Source: Gammaproteobacteria bacterium | Lineage (GTDB): Bacteria > Pseudomonadota > Gammaproteobacteria > JAADHQ01 | NCBI GenBank assembly: GCA_011052215.1 | Contig: DRJK01000027.1 | Span: 1-44,632, forward strand | DNA: 44,632 nucleotides | Direction: 5' to 3' | Part shown: positions 31,227 through 40,226 of the stretch, one piece after another | Layout: the number at the start of each line of letters is the position of its first letter | How positions within the stretch are numbered: position 1 is the first letter of the stretch | The notes under the pieces: model-generated | Database searches by the model: none | The model's input: only the letters and a program-made list of their open reading frames with translations | What the model was told of the DNA's origin: nothing | Program-made: the position numbers and the translations under genes

Positions 31227-31916
31227 TTGGGAATGAGTGAAAAGCCATTAAAATATATTCTGGAAGCCGCATTGCTGGCAGCTGGCAGGCCATTGTCGAT
31301 TGACCGGTGTCTTTCATTGTTTCCGGAAAGTGAGCAGCCGGCAAGAGATGATATTCGTTCAGCATTAAATGAACTGACTGAAGACTATCAGGATCGTTCC
31401 GTAGAGATAAAACAGGTTGCCAGTGGTTATCGAATCCAGGTCAGGGAAGATTATTCTAAATGGGTTTCGCGCCTGTGGACCGAGCGACCCGCACGCTACA
31501 CACGCGCCTTGCTGGAAACGTTGTCACTGATGGCATACCGGCAACCGATAACCCGAGGTGAAATAGAAAATATTCGGGGTGTCAGTGTTAGCAGCTCTAT
31601 CATCAAAACATTGCTGGAGAGAGAGTGGATAAAGGTTCTAGGTTATCGCGATGTGCCGGGGAAGCCAGCCATGTATGGTACAACAAAGGCGTTTCTGGAT
31701 TACTTTAACCTGAAAACACTGGATGATCTGCCCGCGTTATCCGAACTGCGCGACATCGACAGTATCAATGCGGAGCTGGATCTGGAAATACCGGGAGTAC
31801 CGGTACAGCAGGGCGTGGAGCCAGCAGTCGGGCCTGATCCGGAAAATGCCATGCCTGAGATACCGCCCGGCGCGTCACAGGAACTGCCAGAGAACAGTCC
31901 GGCCATAGAAATTTAG
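31227..31916 (+). CDS. scpB: segregation and condensation protein B
   Basis: ILEAALLAAGRPLSIDRCLSLF...LETLSLMAYRQPITRGEIENIRGVSVSSSIIKTLLEREWIKVLGYRDVPGKPAMYGTTKAFLDYF. Confidence 0.96.
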   Translation: MGMSEKPLKYILEAALLAAGRPLSIDRCLSLFPESEQPARDDIRSALNELTEDYQDRSVEIKQVASGYRIQVREDYSKWVSRLWTERPARYTRALLETLSLMAYRQPITRGEIENIRGVSVSSSIIKTLLEREWIKVLGYRDVPGKPAMYGTTKAFLDYFNLKTLDDLPALSELRDIDSINAELDLEIPGVPVQQGVEPAVGPDPENAMPEIPPGASQELPENSPAIEI

Positions 31917-32015
31917 CCCGTATTTCTCACCAGACGGCGGAAGGCAACGGGAAATAAATGAACACCATGGAAAAAATGCACAATGCCCGGGATACAGAGT
32001 GTTTCTTCAGGCTGC

Positions 32016-32140
32016 CTGTCGCGGTTCAGGCTGGTCTTCGTGTCCGTATGCTTGCTCTTCGCTCAAATCGTAGCGACAGCTGCACTTTTCGCTCCAGAGG
32101 GGCGCCTGCGGACACGAATTCCCAGCCTGATGCCACGATT
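32016..32140. repeat. long imperfect inverted repeat (hairpin) between scpB and rluB
   Basis: CTGTCGCGGTTCAGGCTGGTCTTCGTGTCCGTATGC opposed to GCAGGCGCC..CGGACACGAATTCCCAGCCTGATGCCACGAT in inverse orientation. Confidence 0.55.
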
Positions 32141-32174
32141 CCGGTAAAAAACGCGGGCCAGGTCTGATTTAATT

Positions 32175-33008
32175 GTGTCTGAACGAATCCAGAAGGTACT
32201 GTCGCGCGTAGGCACGGGTTCAAGACGTCAGATTGAAGACTGGATTCGGCAAGGTAAAATCCAGGTCAATAAAAAAACCGCCCGGATCGGCGATCACATC
32301 TCCCCTGATGATCGCGTCTATATTGATGGTAAAAAAATAGATCTGTCAGGCTCGTCAGAGGTTGAACGCAGGGTTATTGCCTACTATAAAAATGAAGGCG
32401 AGATATGCAGTCGGAATGACCCGGAACATCCTGATTCAGTCTTTGATCATTTACCCCGATTAACCAGTGGCAGATGGATTTCAGTCGGTCGTCTCGACCT
32501 TAATACCTGCGGTTTGTTGATATTCACAACAGACGGTGAACTGGCAAACCGGCTTATGCACCCCTCATATAAGATTGAGCGCGAATATGCTTCACGTGTC
32601 CTGGGCGATGTGCCGGCCGGCGCACTCGAAAATATGTTGTCAGGTGTGGAATGTGAAGATGGGGTTCTGAAGTTTGACAGCATCAGGGATGCGGGTGGCG
32701 AAGGTGCAAATCACTGGTATCACGTCATCCTGCATCAGGGTCGTTATCGTGAAGTGCGGCGTCTTTGGGAGTCGCAAGGTATCAAGGTAAGCCGGCTGAA
32801 ACGGGTACGTTACGGGCCGGTCACATTACCCCGGTCACTAAGGCAGGGTAAATGGATGGAACTGGATCATGCGCAGATTAACCACCTGCTGTCGATGACC
32901 GGCATGAAAACAGAAACAGGGAAAAAGACTGCTGGCCGGTCATCAGCAATCCGCAAGAAACGATATTCACCCAGAAAAAGGAAGAGCGGGGCAAGACCAA
33001 AGGGCTGA
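32175..33008 (+). CDS. rluB: 23S rRNA pseudouridine synthase RluB
   Basis: S4 N-terminus ERIQKVLSRVGTGSRRQIEDWIRQGKIQVN; GRLDLNTCGLLIFTTDGELANRLMHPSYKIEREYASRV. Confidence 0.96.
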   Translation: MSERIQKVLSRVGTGSRRQIEDWIRQGKIQVNKKTARIGDHISPDDRVYIDGKKIDLSGSSEVERRVIAYYKNEGEICSRNDPEHPDSVFDHLPRLTSGRWISVGRLDLNTCGLLIFTTDGELANRLMHPSYKIEREYASRVLGDVPAGALENMLSGVECEDGVLKFDSIRDAGGEGANHWYHVILHQGRYREVRRLWESQGIKVSRLKRVRYGPVTLPRSLRQGKWMELDHAQINHLLSMTGMKTETGKKTAGRSSAIRKKRYSPRKRKSGARPKG

Positions 33009-33649
33009 TGTTATGTGTCAAAAATGCCAGTATAAAAGGGTTGTACAAGTCGCTGTACAAACAATATGGCAAGCAATCCTGGTGGCCCGCAGAAGCTCCT
33101 TTTGAGGTCATGGTCGGTGCCATCCTGACTCAAAACACGGCCTGGTCAAATGTCGAAAAGGCCATTGCCAATTTACGAAGGGCAGGTGTTCTCGAGCCGT
33201 TACTTCTGGATGAAATCTCGCAACCCGAGCTGGCTGAACTGATAAGGCCCTCCGGGTATTTCAATATCAAGGCCAGACGGCTTAAGGAATTTTGTTGCTG
33301 GTTCGTAGCGCGAGGCGGGCTGGAAGGCCTGTCAAAAGCAGACACGCTGACATTACGAAATGATTTGCTGGCTGTGCATGGTATCGGACCTGAAACGGCA
33401 GATGATATTTTACTCTATGCCTTCAAGCGCCCTGTTTTTGTTATTGACACATATACACGCCGACTGTTTACAAGAACCGGACTGGCCACAGGCGAGGAAA
33501 AGTATGATATTTTACGGATAATGGTTGAGGAAGCACTGGACTGCAATGTTGATGATATGAATGAATTTCATGGGCTGATTGTGAAACACGCAAAAGAGCA
33601 TTGCCGCGTTAAACCGCTATGTGAATGCTGCCCGGTAAGTCTGCCATAA
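33008..33649 (+). CDS. endonuclease III domain (HhH-GPD) protein
   Basis: WWPAEAPFEVMVGAILTQNTAWSNVEKAIANLR; LLAVHGIGPETADDILLYAFKRPVFVIDTYTRRL; C-terminal Cys cluster. Confidence 0.9.
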   Translation: MLCVKNASIKGLYKSLYKQYGKQSWWPAEAPFEVMVGAILTQNTAWSNVEKAIANLRRAGVLEPLLLDEISQPELAELIRPSGYFNIKARRLKEFCCWFVARGGLEGLSKADTLTLRNDLLAVHGIGPETADDILLYAFKRPVFVIDTYTRRLFTRTGLATGEEKYDILRIMVEEALDCNVDDMNEFHGLIVKHAKEHCRVKPLCECCPVSLP

Positions 33650-33687
33650 AATTATATCAGCCATGCTAAATCAGAGCAGGTAAAGAG

Positions 33688-33900
33688 ATGAAACTGGATT
33701 TTATACTCAGGGATAGCGAGTTCATCGAGTTGAACAATGTATTGAAGGTAACCGGTTTATGTGAAAGTGGCGGCAGGGCGAACAGGCTGATAACTGCCGG
33801 GCAGGTGAAAGTGGATGGTAAAGTAGAGCTGCGTAAGCGCCGGAAAATAAGAAAAGGCCAGAATATAGAATTATCAGGGACGATGATCACAGTAAAATAA
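33688..33900 (+). CDS. RNA-binding S4 domain protein (YbcJ-like)
   Basis: FIELNNVLKVTGLCESGGRANRLITAGQVKVDGKVELRKRRKIRKGQNIEL. Confidence 0.92.
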   Translation: MKLDFILRDSEFIELNNVLKVTGLCESGGRANRLITAGQVKVDGKVELRKRRKIRKGQNIELSGTMITVK

Positions 33901-33909
33901 TTGATCTAT

Positions 33910-34156
33910 CACTGCTAATGGCCCATCTATGTCCCGTTAACTTTATGTAGCACATATCAATGTGAGGACATGAAACCGGCAAGCCTGATCAAGGCCGTCT
34001 GCCGCATGGATGCGGCAGCCGAACCGCCATGGATGGCATGTTTTGTGTGCCTTGATCAGGCTTGCCGGTTTCATGTCCGGATTCCAAATTTAGCCCAAAA
34101 TGCACTTGTCGCTTACATTCCAACTGCATTCGTTATCGGTTAACGGGATAGCAATG
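33910..34156 (-). mobile_element. MITE-like element family 1, copy 2
   Basis: Opposite orientation to copy 1 and alignable over most of its length; 9-bp direct repeat TTGATCTAT at 33901-33909 and 34157-34165; internal palindrome GACATGAAACCGGCAAGCCTGATCAAGG. Confidence 0.85.
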
Positions 34157-34215
34157 TTGATCTATATGCTTTTTAGGTTATTCTTTATCCAGGCAGCATA
34201 ACAAAAACCGGGTTG

Positions 34216-35034
34216 ATGAAGATGGCGAGAATTATCTGGGTCGAAGATCAGTTGCACTGGATAGACAAGTTTCAGGACATTCTGAAAAATGCTGACCTTG
34301 ATGGCAACCCGAATAAACTTGAAATTTACAAGTACAGTGAAGCGGCGCGCCAGCAGATAGCATTAATGGACAGGAATGAAGGGCCGGACATCGCCTTGCT
34401 GGATGCTAAAATGAATGGTAACGACCAGGCCGGGTTTGCTGTTTCTGAAGCGCTACTGAACAAATGGCCGGGGTTGCCGATTATTTTCTTTTCTGAATAC
34501 AGCGGAACTGAAATCGAGAAGGACGCCTTGACAGAATACAGCGTTACGGATTTTATTGCCAAACACCAGAAAAATGTTGAAGAAGTTCTTTGCTGGCGCA
34601 TGCGTGCCGCCTTGAGGCAAAGGGCCATCAGTGAAGGCTCGATGCCCGGGCAGAAAGGAAATATCCTGTCGAATGGTGATCTGAAAATGGATCTTGATAC
34701 CTGGGAAGTTTACTGGAAGGGCGTAAAACTGATGAACCCGGACAACCCCAAACGTCCACTGGCGCCCACCCCAAGAAAAATATTGCGTTGCCTGGTTGAG
34801 CGATCACCAAGACCAGTAAGCACATGGCAACTGGCAGATTATCTGGAAGTTGAGCCTGAAAAATATTCGTACGCAACATACAGGCAACACATAAAAACAC
34901 TGCGCCGATCATTTGAGTCAGCCGATGGCGGTCACGGTGAATTTATCAAGCTATGCCAGCAAGGTTCGGGTATCATCAGTTGTGGTGAGAAAGGTTCGTA
35001 TTGCTGGAAAAAAATAAGTAATAACAGGGGGTAG
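34216..35034 (+). CDS. response regulator with C-terminal winged-helix domain
   Basis: Receiver IIWVEDQ...IALLDAKM...IIFFSEYSG...DFIAKHQK; wHTH RKILRCLVERSPRPVSTWQLADYLEVEPEKYSYATYRQHIKTLRR; ORF track uses TTG 34213. Confidence 0.87.
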   Translation: MKMARIIWVEDQLHWIDKFQDILKNADLDGNPNKLEIYKYSEAARQQIALMDRNEGPDIALLDAKMNGNDQAGFAVSEALLNKWPGLPIIFFSEYSGTEIEKDALTEYSVTDFIAKHQKNVEEVLCWRMRAALRQRAISEGSMPGQKGNILSNGDLKMDLDTWEVYWKGVKLMNPDNPKRPLAPTPRKILRCLVERSPRPVSTWQLADYLEVEPEKYSYATYRQHIKTLRRSFESADGGHGEFIKLCQQGSGIISCGEKGSYCWKKISNNRG

Positions 35035-35037
35035 AGA

Positions 35038-36618
35038 TTGCATAAAACCATTATCAAGTTTCCCTGGTTTGGCGTGCTGTCAAGTTCCAGTTTTATTGCA
35101 TTACTGATCCTGATATCAATTCCACAGGCAGAAACCGTAGTGGATAAATCTGTTCTTGGTTTTCTGGAAAGCTACACAGCAAAACTCATATTTTCTGTTT
35201 TTGTTATAATTTCCTTTGTAATTGATTTTTTACGCTGCAAAAAAATGGGTCGTAAGCTTGATGAGAGACTGCAAACCCAGAATGAGCAGATTGACGAACT
35301 GTTCAGGGGCAAGTACGCACTTCAGAACAAGGTGCATCGGTATTCCGGTCATGCCGACAAACTGAAGCTCTTTATCAGTGACAAGCTTCTCGAATACATT
35401 GAGTATGATGAAAAATTTCTGCACTTCAAGAATATCGCATCTGAAATACGACATAATGGTGTGATCAGTTATGATCGTGTCGTATCCATTCTTAAACATT
35501 CGCTTGAGCAAGAGCTTCCTGAAGATGATCGTAAGGCATATCAGGATGCGCTTACCAGCATGGTGTATCTATGGGATCTGCTGGATCTTTCGACCACTGA
35601 CAATATCAGTTTGTATATCGCCAATAAATTATATGAGTGTGAGGAACTGTATTTTCGCCAGGTTCTTGAAGAAGGGCAGGATTCACCATTCACCCCGTCT
35701 TTTTCTGTACGTGAAGCAATTCTTAAATCACTTTACGGGTTTGTCGAGGATGTTAATGGCGTGAGATCAGACAGGCTGATTCAGGATGAGAGCTTTTTAT
35801 ATGAAGATTCACAATACAGGATACGACTTGATGACGTTGGTGAGTTTCTTGGTAATGAAAATTATATTGTGTTGATAATGGAGAATCTGGTTAACAATGG
35901 TTTATATTATATGGGCCAGAAGAAATATAAAAACCAGTATGCCAAGTTATCGGTACGAACCTGTCTGGAAAACAGAAATGCTGTGATAAAAGTATACAAT
36001 CCCGGGCCGGAAATAGCAGGTGAGGGTCGGGATAAAATATACCAGTTGGGATATTCAGCAAAAAAGACCAGAGGGACCCAGGGCAAGGGGCTGGGGTTGT
36101 ATTTTGTCAAACAGATTGTAAATGGTTATGAAGGTAGTATTGATTTTAACAATATCAGGAACAACGAAGGAAAATATGTCATACGCGTTGCCTGTGAAAG
36201 CGGGACAATAATTAACGAGATCATTGAAACGGTAATCAGTATCAATGGTAAACCTTCATGCAAAAATGATGAAGAGACCATTACCAAGTCGTTTAAATTC
36301 AAGGTAAACGAGCGTATACATAATATTGAAGTCTCGACGCAAACCAGCAAACAGACGCATATATTTGATCGTTTTGACCCAAGTGGGGAAAGCCGCTTTC
36401 TGGATCCCGAACAGGTGGACCGCCCGGCCTGGTTTATTGATGTGAAGGAGGCCCGATCCTCTGCCGAGATATCTTTTAAACCACTAGACACCATGGGTGT
36501 GGAGTTCATTATCAAGATACCCACAGTCGAGTCAAGGCTGGATCCGGACTACCATGGCGATGATATTTCCGAGCTTGATGAATCTGATCAGAACTATGTA
36601 GATGAAGACGAGATATAG
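35038..36618 (+). CDS. membrane-anchored sensor kinase-like HATPase protein (TTG start)
   Basis: Two N-terminal TM segments; N-box IVLIMENLVNNGLYYM; G-box GKGLGLYFVKQIVNGYEGSI; ~130-aa C-terminal extension. Confidence 0.82.
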   Translation: MHKTIIKFPWFGVLSSSSFIALLILISIPQAETVVDKSVLGFLESYTAKLIFSVFVIISFVIDFLRCKKMGRKLDERLQTQNEQIDELFRGKYALQNKVHRYSGHADKLKLFISDKLLEYIEYDEKFLHFKNIASEIRHNGVISYDRVVSILKHSLEQELPEDDRKAYQDALTSMVYLWDLLDLSTTDNISLYIANKLYECEELYFRQVLEEGQDSPFTPSFSVREAILKSLYGFVEDVNGVRSDRLIQDESFLYEDSQYRIRLDDVGEFLGNENYIVLIMENLVNNGLYYMGQKKYKNQYAKLSVRTCLENRNAVIKVYNPGPEIAGEGRDKIYQLGYSAKKTRGTQGKGLGLYFVKQIVNGYEGSIDFNNIRNNEGKYVIRVACESGTIINEIIETVISINGKPSCKNDEETITKSFKFKVNERIHNIEVSTQTSKQTHIFDRFDPSGESRFLDPEQVDRPAWFIDVKEARSSAEISFKPLDTMGVEFIIKIPTVESRLDPDYHGDDISELDESDQNYVDEDEI

Positions 36619-36876
36619 TGGTCTAACAACTTCAGCATGGTTTACCAGATTCTATTTTATCCACTGCCTGGCCAGGCCAGCAGTTTCACACATTATGCTT
36701 ATGGAATTGAGATTTCCAGCATATTCAAATCAACTACTTGCATGGTATTTTAATTTTTTTCCTCATTCGAATAAATTTTTCACAGGATTTTTACAGCCCC
36801 CTGATACAAATAGGGTAAGCCGGCCAGGTTATCCCTGAACGCGTTGTTTATACATAAATGTAAATGAGGTGAGAAA

Positions 36877-38334
36877 ATGAAACTATCTGAATTATTAATG
36901 ATCTGGTCGGATACCCCGGCGGTTTCAACACTGATATGGCTGATATTGATTCTGGTGGCCATGTATCTGGGTCGCAGCTCTGCCCATAAACTGATCAATG
37001 CAGCTACCGGGCTACTGAATTCTGTGATGAAGTTCACATCAGAGTCTCTGGTATCGCTTGAACAAAGAATTGCAAAACGTAACAAGCAGGTCATCCTTCA
37101 TGAAGGATCGGAAGCCACAGAGCGTGCAATAGAACGTGAGTTTTACCGCGTTAGTTCTATTGTTGCTCAGGATCTAAGTGCTTATCCGACAGTTCAGCGA
37201 AAAATTACGGATGCAATTAATCAGATTGAAGCAGATTATCAGGCATCCAATGAAACCCCGCCATCACCACCTGAGTGGCTGGAAGCCGTCGAGGCAATTT
37301 CAAATATTCAGGGGAATGGTGACAGTGCTGTAGACAGGATTCTTGAAAGCATCAAGGACTCACTTGAACAGGCCCATAAAGATACCTTGAGGGCATTTCG
37401 TAAAAGCAGCCTTGTCCGATTGCAGGTAATGAAAAAAATGTTGCCATCATGGAGAGGCTTGTCACAGACAGTATCGCATATGAATAAATCTGTTACCGAT
37501 CTGGGTGAGCGGGCTGATTTTATTGATACCCAGATGCAGCAGTATGAAAAAATCAGGGCAGAGGACGACAAGGTCGCCCGATTGCTGACATCGTCTTCAT
37601 TGACCCAGTTTTTTGTTGCAGGCCTGGTGTTGGTGATAGCGATACTGGGTGGCGTGATTAATTTTCAGTTAATAGCACTGCCGATGTCAGAGATGGTGGG
37701 CGGTACCAGCGAGATAGGTGGCTGGAGAACGGCCGATATAGCGGCCATGGTCATTATCATGGTTGAAGTGGCCATGGGCCTGTTTCTGCTGGAATCCTTA
37801 CGCATAACCCATCTGTTTCCCCTCATTGGCAGCATGGATGACAAAATGCGTAGACGAATGATGATAGTCGCCCTGTCAATACTAACCATACTGGCAACGG
37901 TCGAGGCGTCGTTGGCTTATATGCGTGACCTGTTGGCAATGGATCGGGAGGTACTCACCCAGTCACTGGCGGGTGTTGTGGTTACTAACGCAGAGTTTCG
38001 ATGGATTCCATCTATAGGGCAAATGGTAATGGGGTTCATTCTACCGTTTGCACTCGCATTCGTCGCTATCCCGCTTGAATCATTTGTGCATTCAAGCAGG
38101 ACAGTGATTGGACTGGTGGTTGCAGGGGTTATCCGGACACTGGCATATATCGTGAGTATGGCAGGCCAGGCCACTGAACAGGCCGGGAATATTATCGGCT
38201 ATGCGTATGACATGATAATTTTCCTGCCTCTGGCGATGGAGCAATGGGCACGCCAGATAAAGGATGTCAGGAAAACAGATTCTGTTGAAGATGTTTATGA
38301 TGTTGATGAAACTGTGGGAGGTAGCAAGTTATGA
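36877..38334 (+). CDS. polytopic membrane protein with coiled-coil region, unknown function
   Basis: 485 aa; N-terminal TM, charged helical middle, ~5 hydrophobic segments in C-terminal half. Confidence 0.8.
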   Translation: MKLSELLMIWSDTPAVSTLIWLILILVAMYLGRSSAHKLINAATGLLNSVMKFTSESLVSLEQRIAKRNKQVILHEGSEATERAIEREFYRVSSIVAQDLSAYPTVQRKITDAINQIEADYQASNETPPSPPEWLEAVEAISNIQGNGDSAVDRILESIKDSLEQAHKDTLRAFRKSSLVRLQVMKKMLPSWRGLSQTVSHMNKSVTDLGERADFIDTQMQQYEKIRAEDDKVARLLTSSSLTQFFVAGLVLVIAILGGVINFQLIALPMSEMVGGTSEIGGWRTADIAAMVIIMVEVAMGLFLLESLRITHLFPLIGSMDDKMRRRMMIVALSILTILATVEASLAYMRDLLAMDREVLTQSLAGVVVTNAEFRWIPSIGQMVMGFILPFALAFVAIPLESFVHSSRTVIGLVVAGVIRTLAYIVSMAGQATEQAGNIIGYAYDMIIFLPLAMEQWARQIKDVRKTDSVEDVYDVDETVGGSKL

Positions 38335-38981
38335 AACAGTTGCGTAATTTAATTGTAGTCGTACTGGCGCTGGGTCTGGCGGCCTGTGGCGAAAAGGTAC
38401 CAAAGACAAAAGGCGTGTATATGCTGATTGATACTTCGGGAACGTACACCATGGAACTGGACAAGGCCCGGAAAATAGCAAACTACTTGCTCGGTAATCT
38501 CAATAGCGGGGATTCCCTGGCAATGGCAAAGATAGACAGCGCCAGCTTTAGTGAGAAGGATATTATCGCCAAAGTCACCTTTGATTCAAGGCCAAGCACG
38601 ACAACATCCCAGAAGCATATGTTCAAGCGCAAGCTGGATGAGTTTGTATCAACGGCAAAACCCAGTGCGCATACCGATATTACCGGTGCTGTATTACAGG
38701 CATCTGAATATCTGAATGAAACCAATGCAAAGGAGAAATATATACTGATATTTTCCGACCTGGAAGAAGACCTTGCAAAAGGATATATCAGGGATTTCAC
38801 CATACCGTTGGTCAGCATCAAGGTTGTTGCACTGAATGTAACCAAGCTCAGGAGCGATAACGTTGATCCAAGGGATTATTTAAATCGTCTCGATGCCTGG
38901 GAAAAACGTGTTTACGCGGGCGGCGGCGAATGGAAGGTTTTGAACGACCTTGATCACCTCAATAAATTACTGGGTAGCTAG
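38331..38981 (+). CDS. VWA-like lipoprotein
   Basis: Lipobox LGLAAC; MLIDTSGTYTMELDKAR (DxSGT MIDAS-like), AHTDITGAV, LIFSDLEED; ATGA overlap with upstream gene. Confidence 0.8.
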   Translation: MKQLRNLIVVVLALGLAACGEKVPKTKGVYMLIDTSGTYTMELDKARKIANYLLGNLNSGDSLAMAKIDSASFSEKDIIAKVTFDSRPSTTTSQKHMFKRKLDEFVSTAKPSAHTDITGAVLQASEYLNETNAKEKYILIFSDLEEDLAKGYIRDFTIPLVSIKVVALNVTKLRSDNVDPRDYLNRLDAWEKRVYAGGGEWKVLNDLDHLNKLLGS

Positions 38982-39125
38982 CCTGTCGGATTCAGGTGTT
39001 CGTAGCGAGGCGAGTGGGAAAATGGGTCGATTTCCCGCCGCCGCAGTACGACTGCATGGACGCAGGAGGCAGGGCAACGCATGGAGCAGTTGCCGGGAAT
39101 CATCCTGAATCCGACAGACCCCTAG
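38978..39125. mobile_element. MITE-like element family 2, copy B
   Basis: CTAG-CCTGTCGGATTCAGG ... CCTGAATCCGACAGACCC-CTAG. Confidence 0.75.
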
Positions 39126-39163
39126 AATACAGATGAGTCAATAGCGGGCAGTGCCGGCTCCGG
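39120..39163 (-). repeat. duplicated 3' end of mltF (copy 1)
   Basis: ccctagaatacagatgagtcaatagcgggcagtgccggctccgg, 43/44 identical to 40483-40526. Confidence 0.92.
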
Positions 39164-39256
39164 TAACTCAGAAAAAAATAATGCAGATAAGCATATGGTT
39201 CCAGATTGTTGGCTTTAATCGTCTCGATCAGCGAGTAAAGATTTGCCGACGCCTTT
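39164..39256 (-). pseudogene. IS66-type transposase C-terminal fragment
   Basis: Minus-strand reading GVKASANLYSLIETIKANNLEPYAYLHYFF, typical of IS66 TnpC C-terminal region. Confidence 0.75.
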
Positions 39257-39479
39257 ACACCTTTAACCGAAGCACGGCAGTGCCGCCTCCAGCGGCCTTG
39301 TTTTTCTTACATACGGCGGGACTAGTGCCGATCGAAATGTGACGGGCACGCCTGTCCTGGCGCGCACCCTGGGGATCTGTACCGTCACCGGGCCTATTCC
39401 GGTTTGCAGTTCTCGTGCAGGTAAATAGCCATTGCGTACGACTCCCGTATTGCCATCCGTTGTACAGCATTCTGCGTGT
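39257..39479 (-). pseudogene. IS256/Mutator-type transposase N-terminal fragment
   Basis: Minus-strand reading VVRNGYLPARELQTGIGPVTVQIPRVRARTGVPVTFRSALVPPYVRKTRPLEAALPCFG*. Confidence 0.75.
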
Positions 39480-39659
39480 TCTGCTAGCAGGCTATCGATA
39501 GAACCCGGGTTAACAAAGAGTTCTCAACCGGTCAACGGTTTGTGGATTTTCAGGGAAAAGGGTGTTTATACTTACTATACTCCATCTGGTAAAATAGACC
39601 CTGGCCTGCTTTTTCATGTAATATCACAATAATGTTACTTTGATAGGTATTTAATAAAT

Positions 39660-40226
39660 ATGAATTTTGCACTCCCGTTTGTCTTTGGTGGATTCGTTAT
39701 CCTTATTGCTATTATCCTTACGCGGCTAAAAAACTCCAAAGATATAAAGGAAGCTCGAAGGCGCGCCAAAGAACTCGGGGTAACAATTGCCAGAACCACA
39801 AGAGATGTTCCCTACTGGGAATCAGAAGATTTGACCAAGCCACCAAAGTTTAAAAAAAGAAATTGGCCTTCATATTGTCTTAACTATAGCAAGGCGCCAA
39901 CATGCCAATGGGAGCTACAACAACGAGAAACCGATCCTGATTCAGATTTTCCTCCTGGCTGGAGGCTTGTTGTGGAACAAGGCGAAATAAATGAAGAGCT
40001 TAATACGATTCTGCACAAAATTGCTGACATTTGGAAAAATGACTATCTTGAGGTGACATCAGATGTCGACCGGGTTTGTATTCACTGGAAAGAATGGGGC
40101 GGTAAAAATATGGCTAATATAATTCATGGTTATCTTGCTGATATCATAAAAACTAGCACGCCGGGCCTTGATGAGTTGGGCGCAATGCCTCAAGCGGGTA
40201 TTCAATATCGACATCGAGATGTGTAG
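39660..40226 (+). CDS. hypothetical protein with N-terminal TM segment
   Basis: 188-aa ORF located between the two mltF 3'-end copies. Confidence 0.5.
   Translation: MNFALPFVFGGFVILIAIILTRLKNSKDIKEARRRAKELGVTIARTTRDVPYWESEDLTKPPKFKKRNWPSYCLNYSKAPTCQWELQQRETDPDSDFPPGWRLVVEQGEINEELNTILHKIADIWKNDYLEVTSDVDRVCIHWKEWGGKNMANIIHGYLADIIKTSTPGLDELGAMPQAGIQYRHRDV

Noticed and set aside
31958-32167. 69-aa ORF 31958-32167 and its antisense partner
   Set aside because: Lies over the inverted-repeat element; coding potential not convincing.
36602-36838. 78-aa ORF in the spacer between the kinase and the polytopic membrane protein
   Set aside because: Overlaps the kinase stop, with no plausible RBS and no recognised domain; probably the spacer/promoter of the second gene pair.
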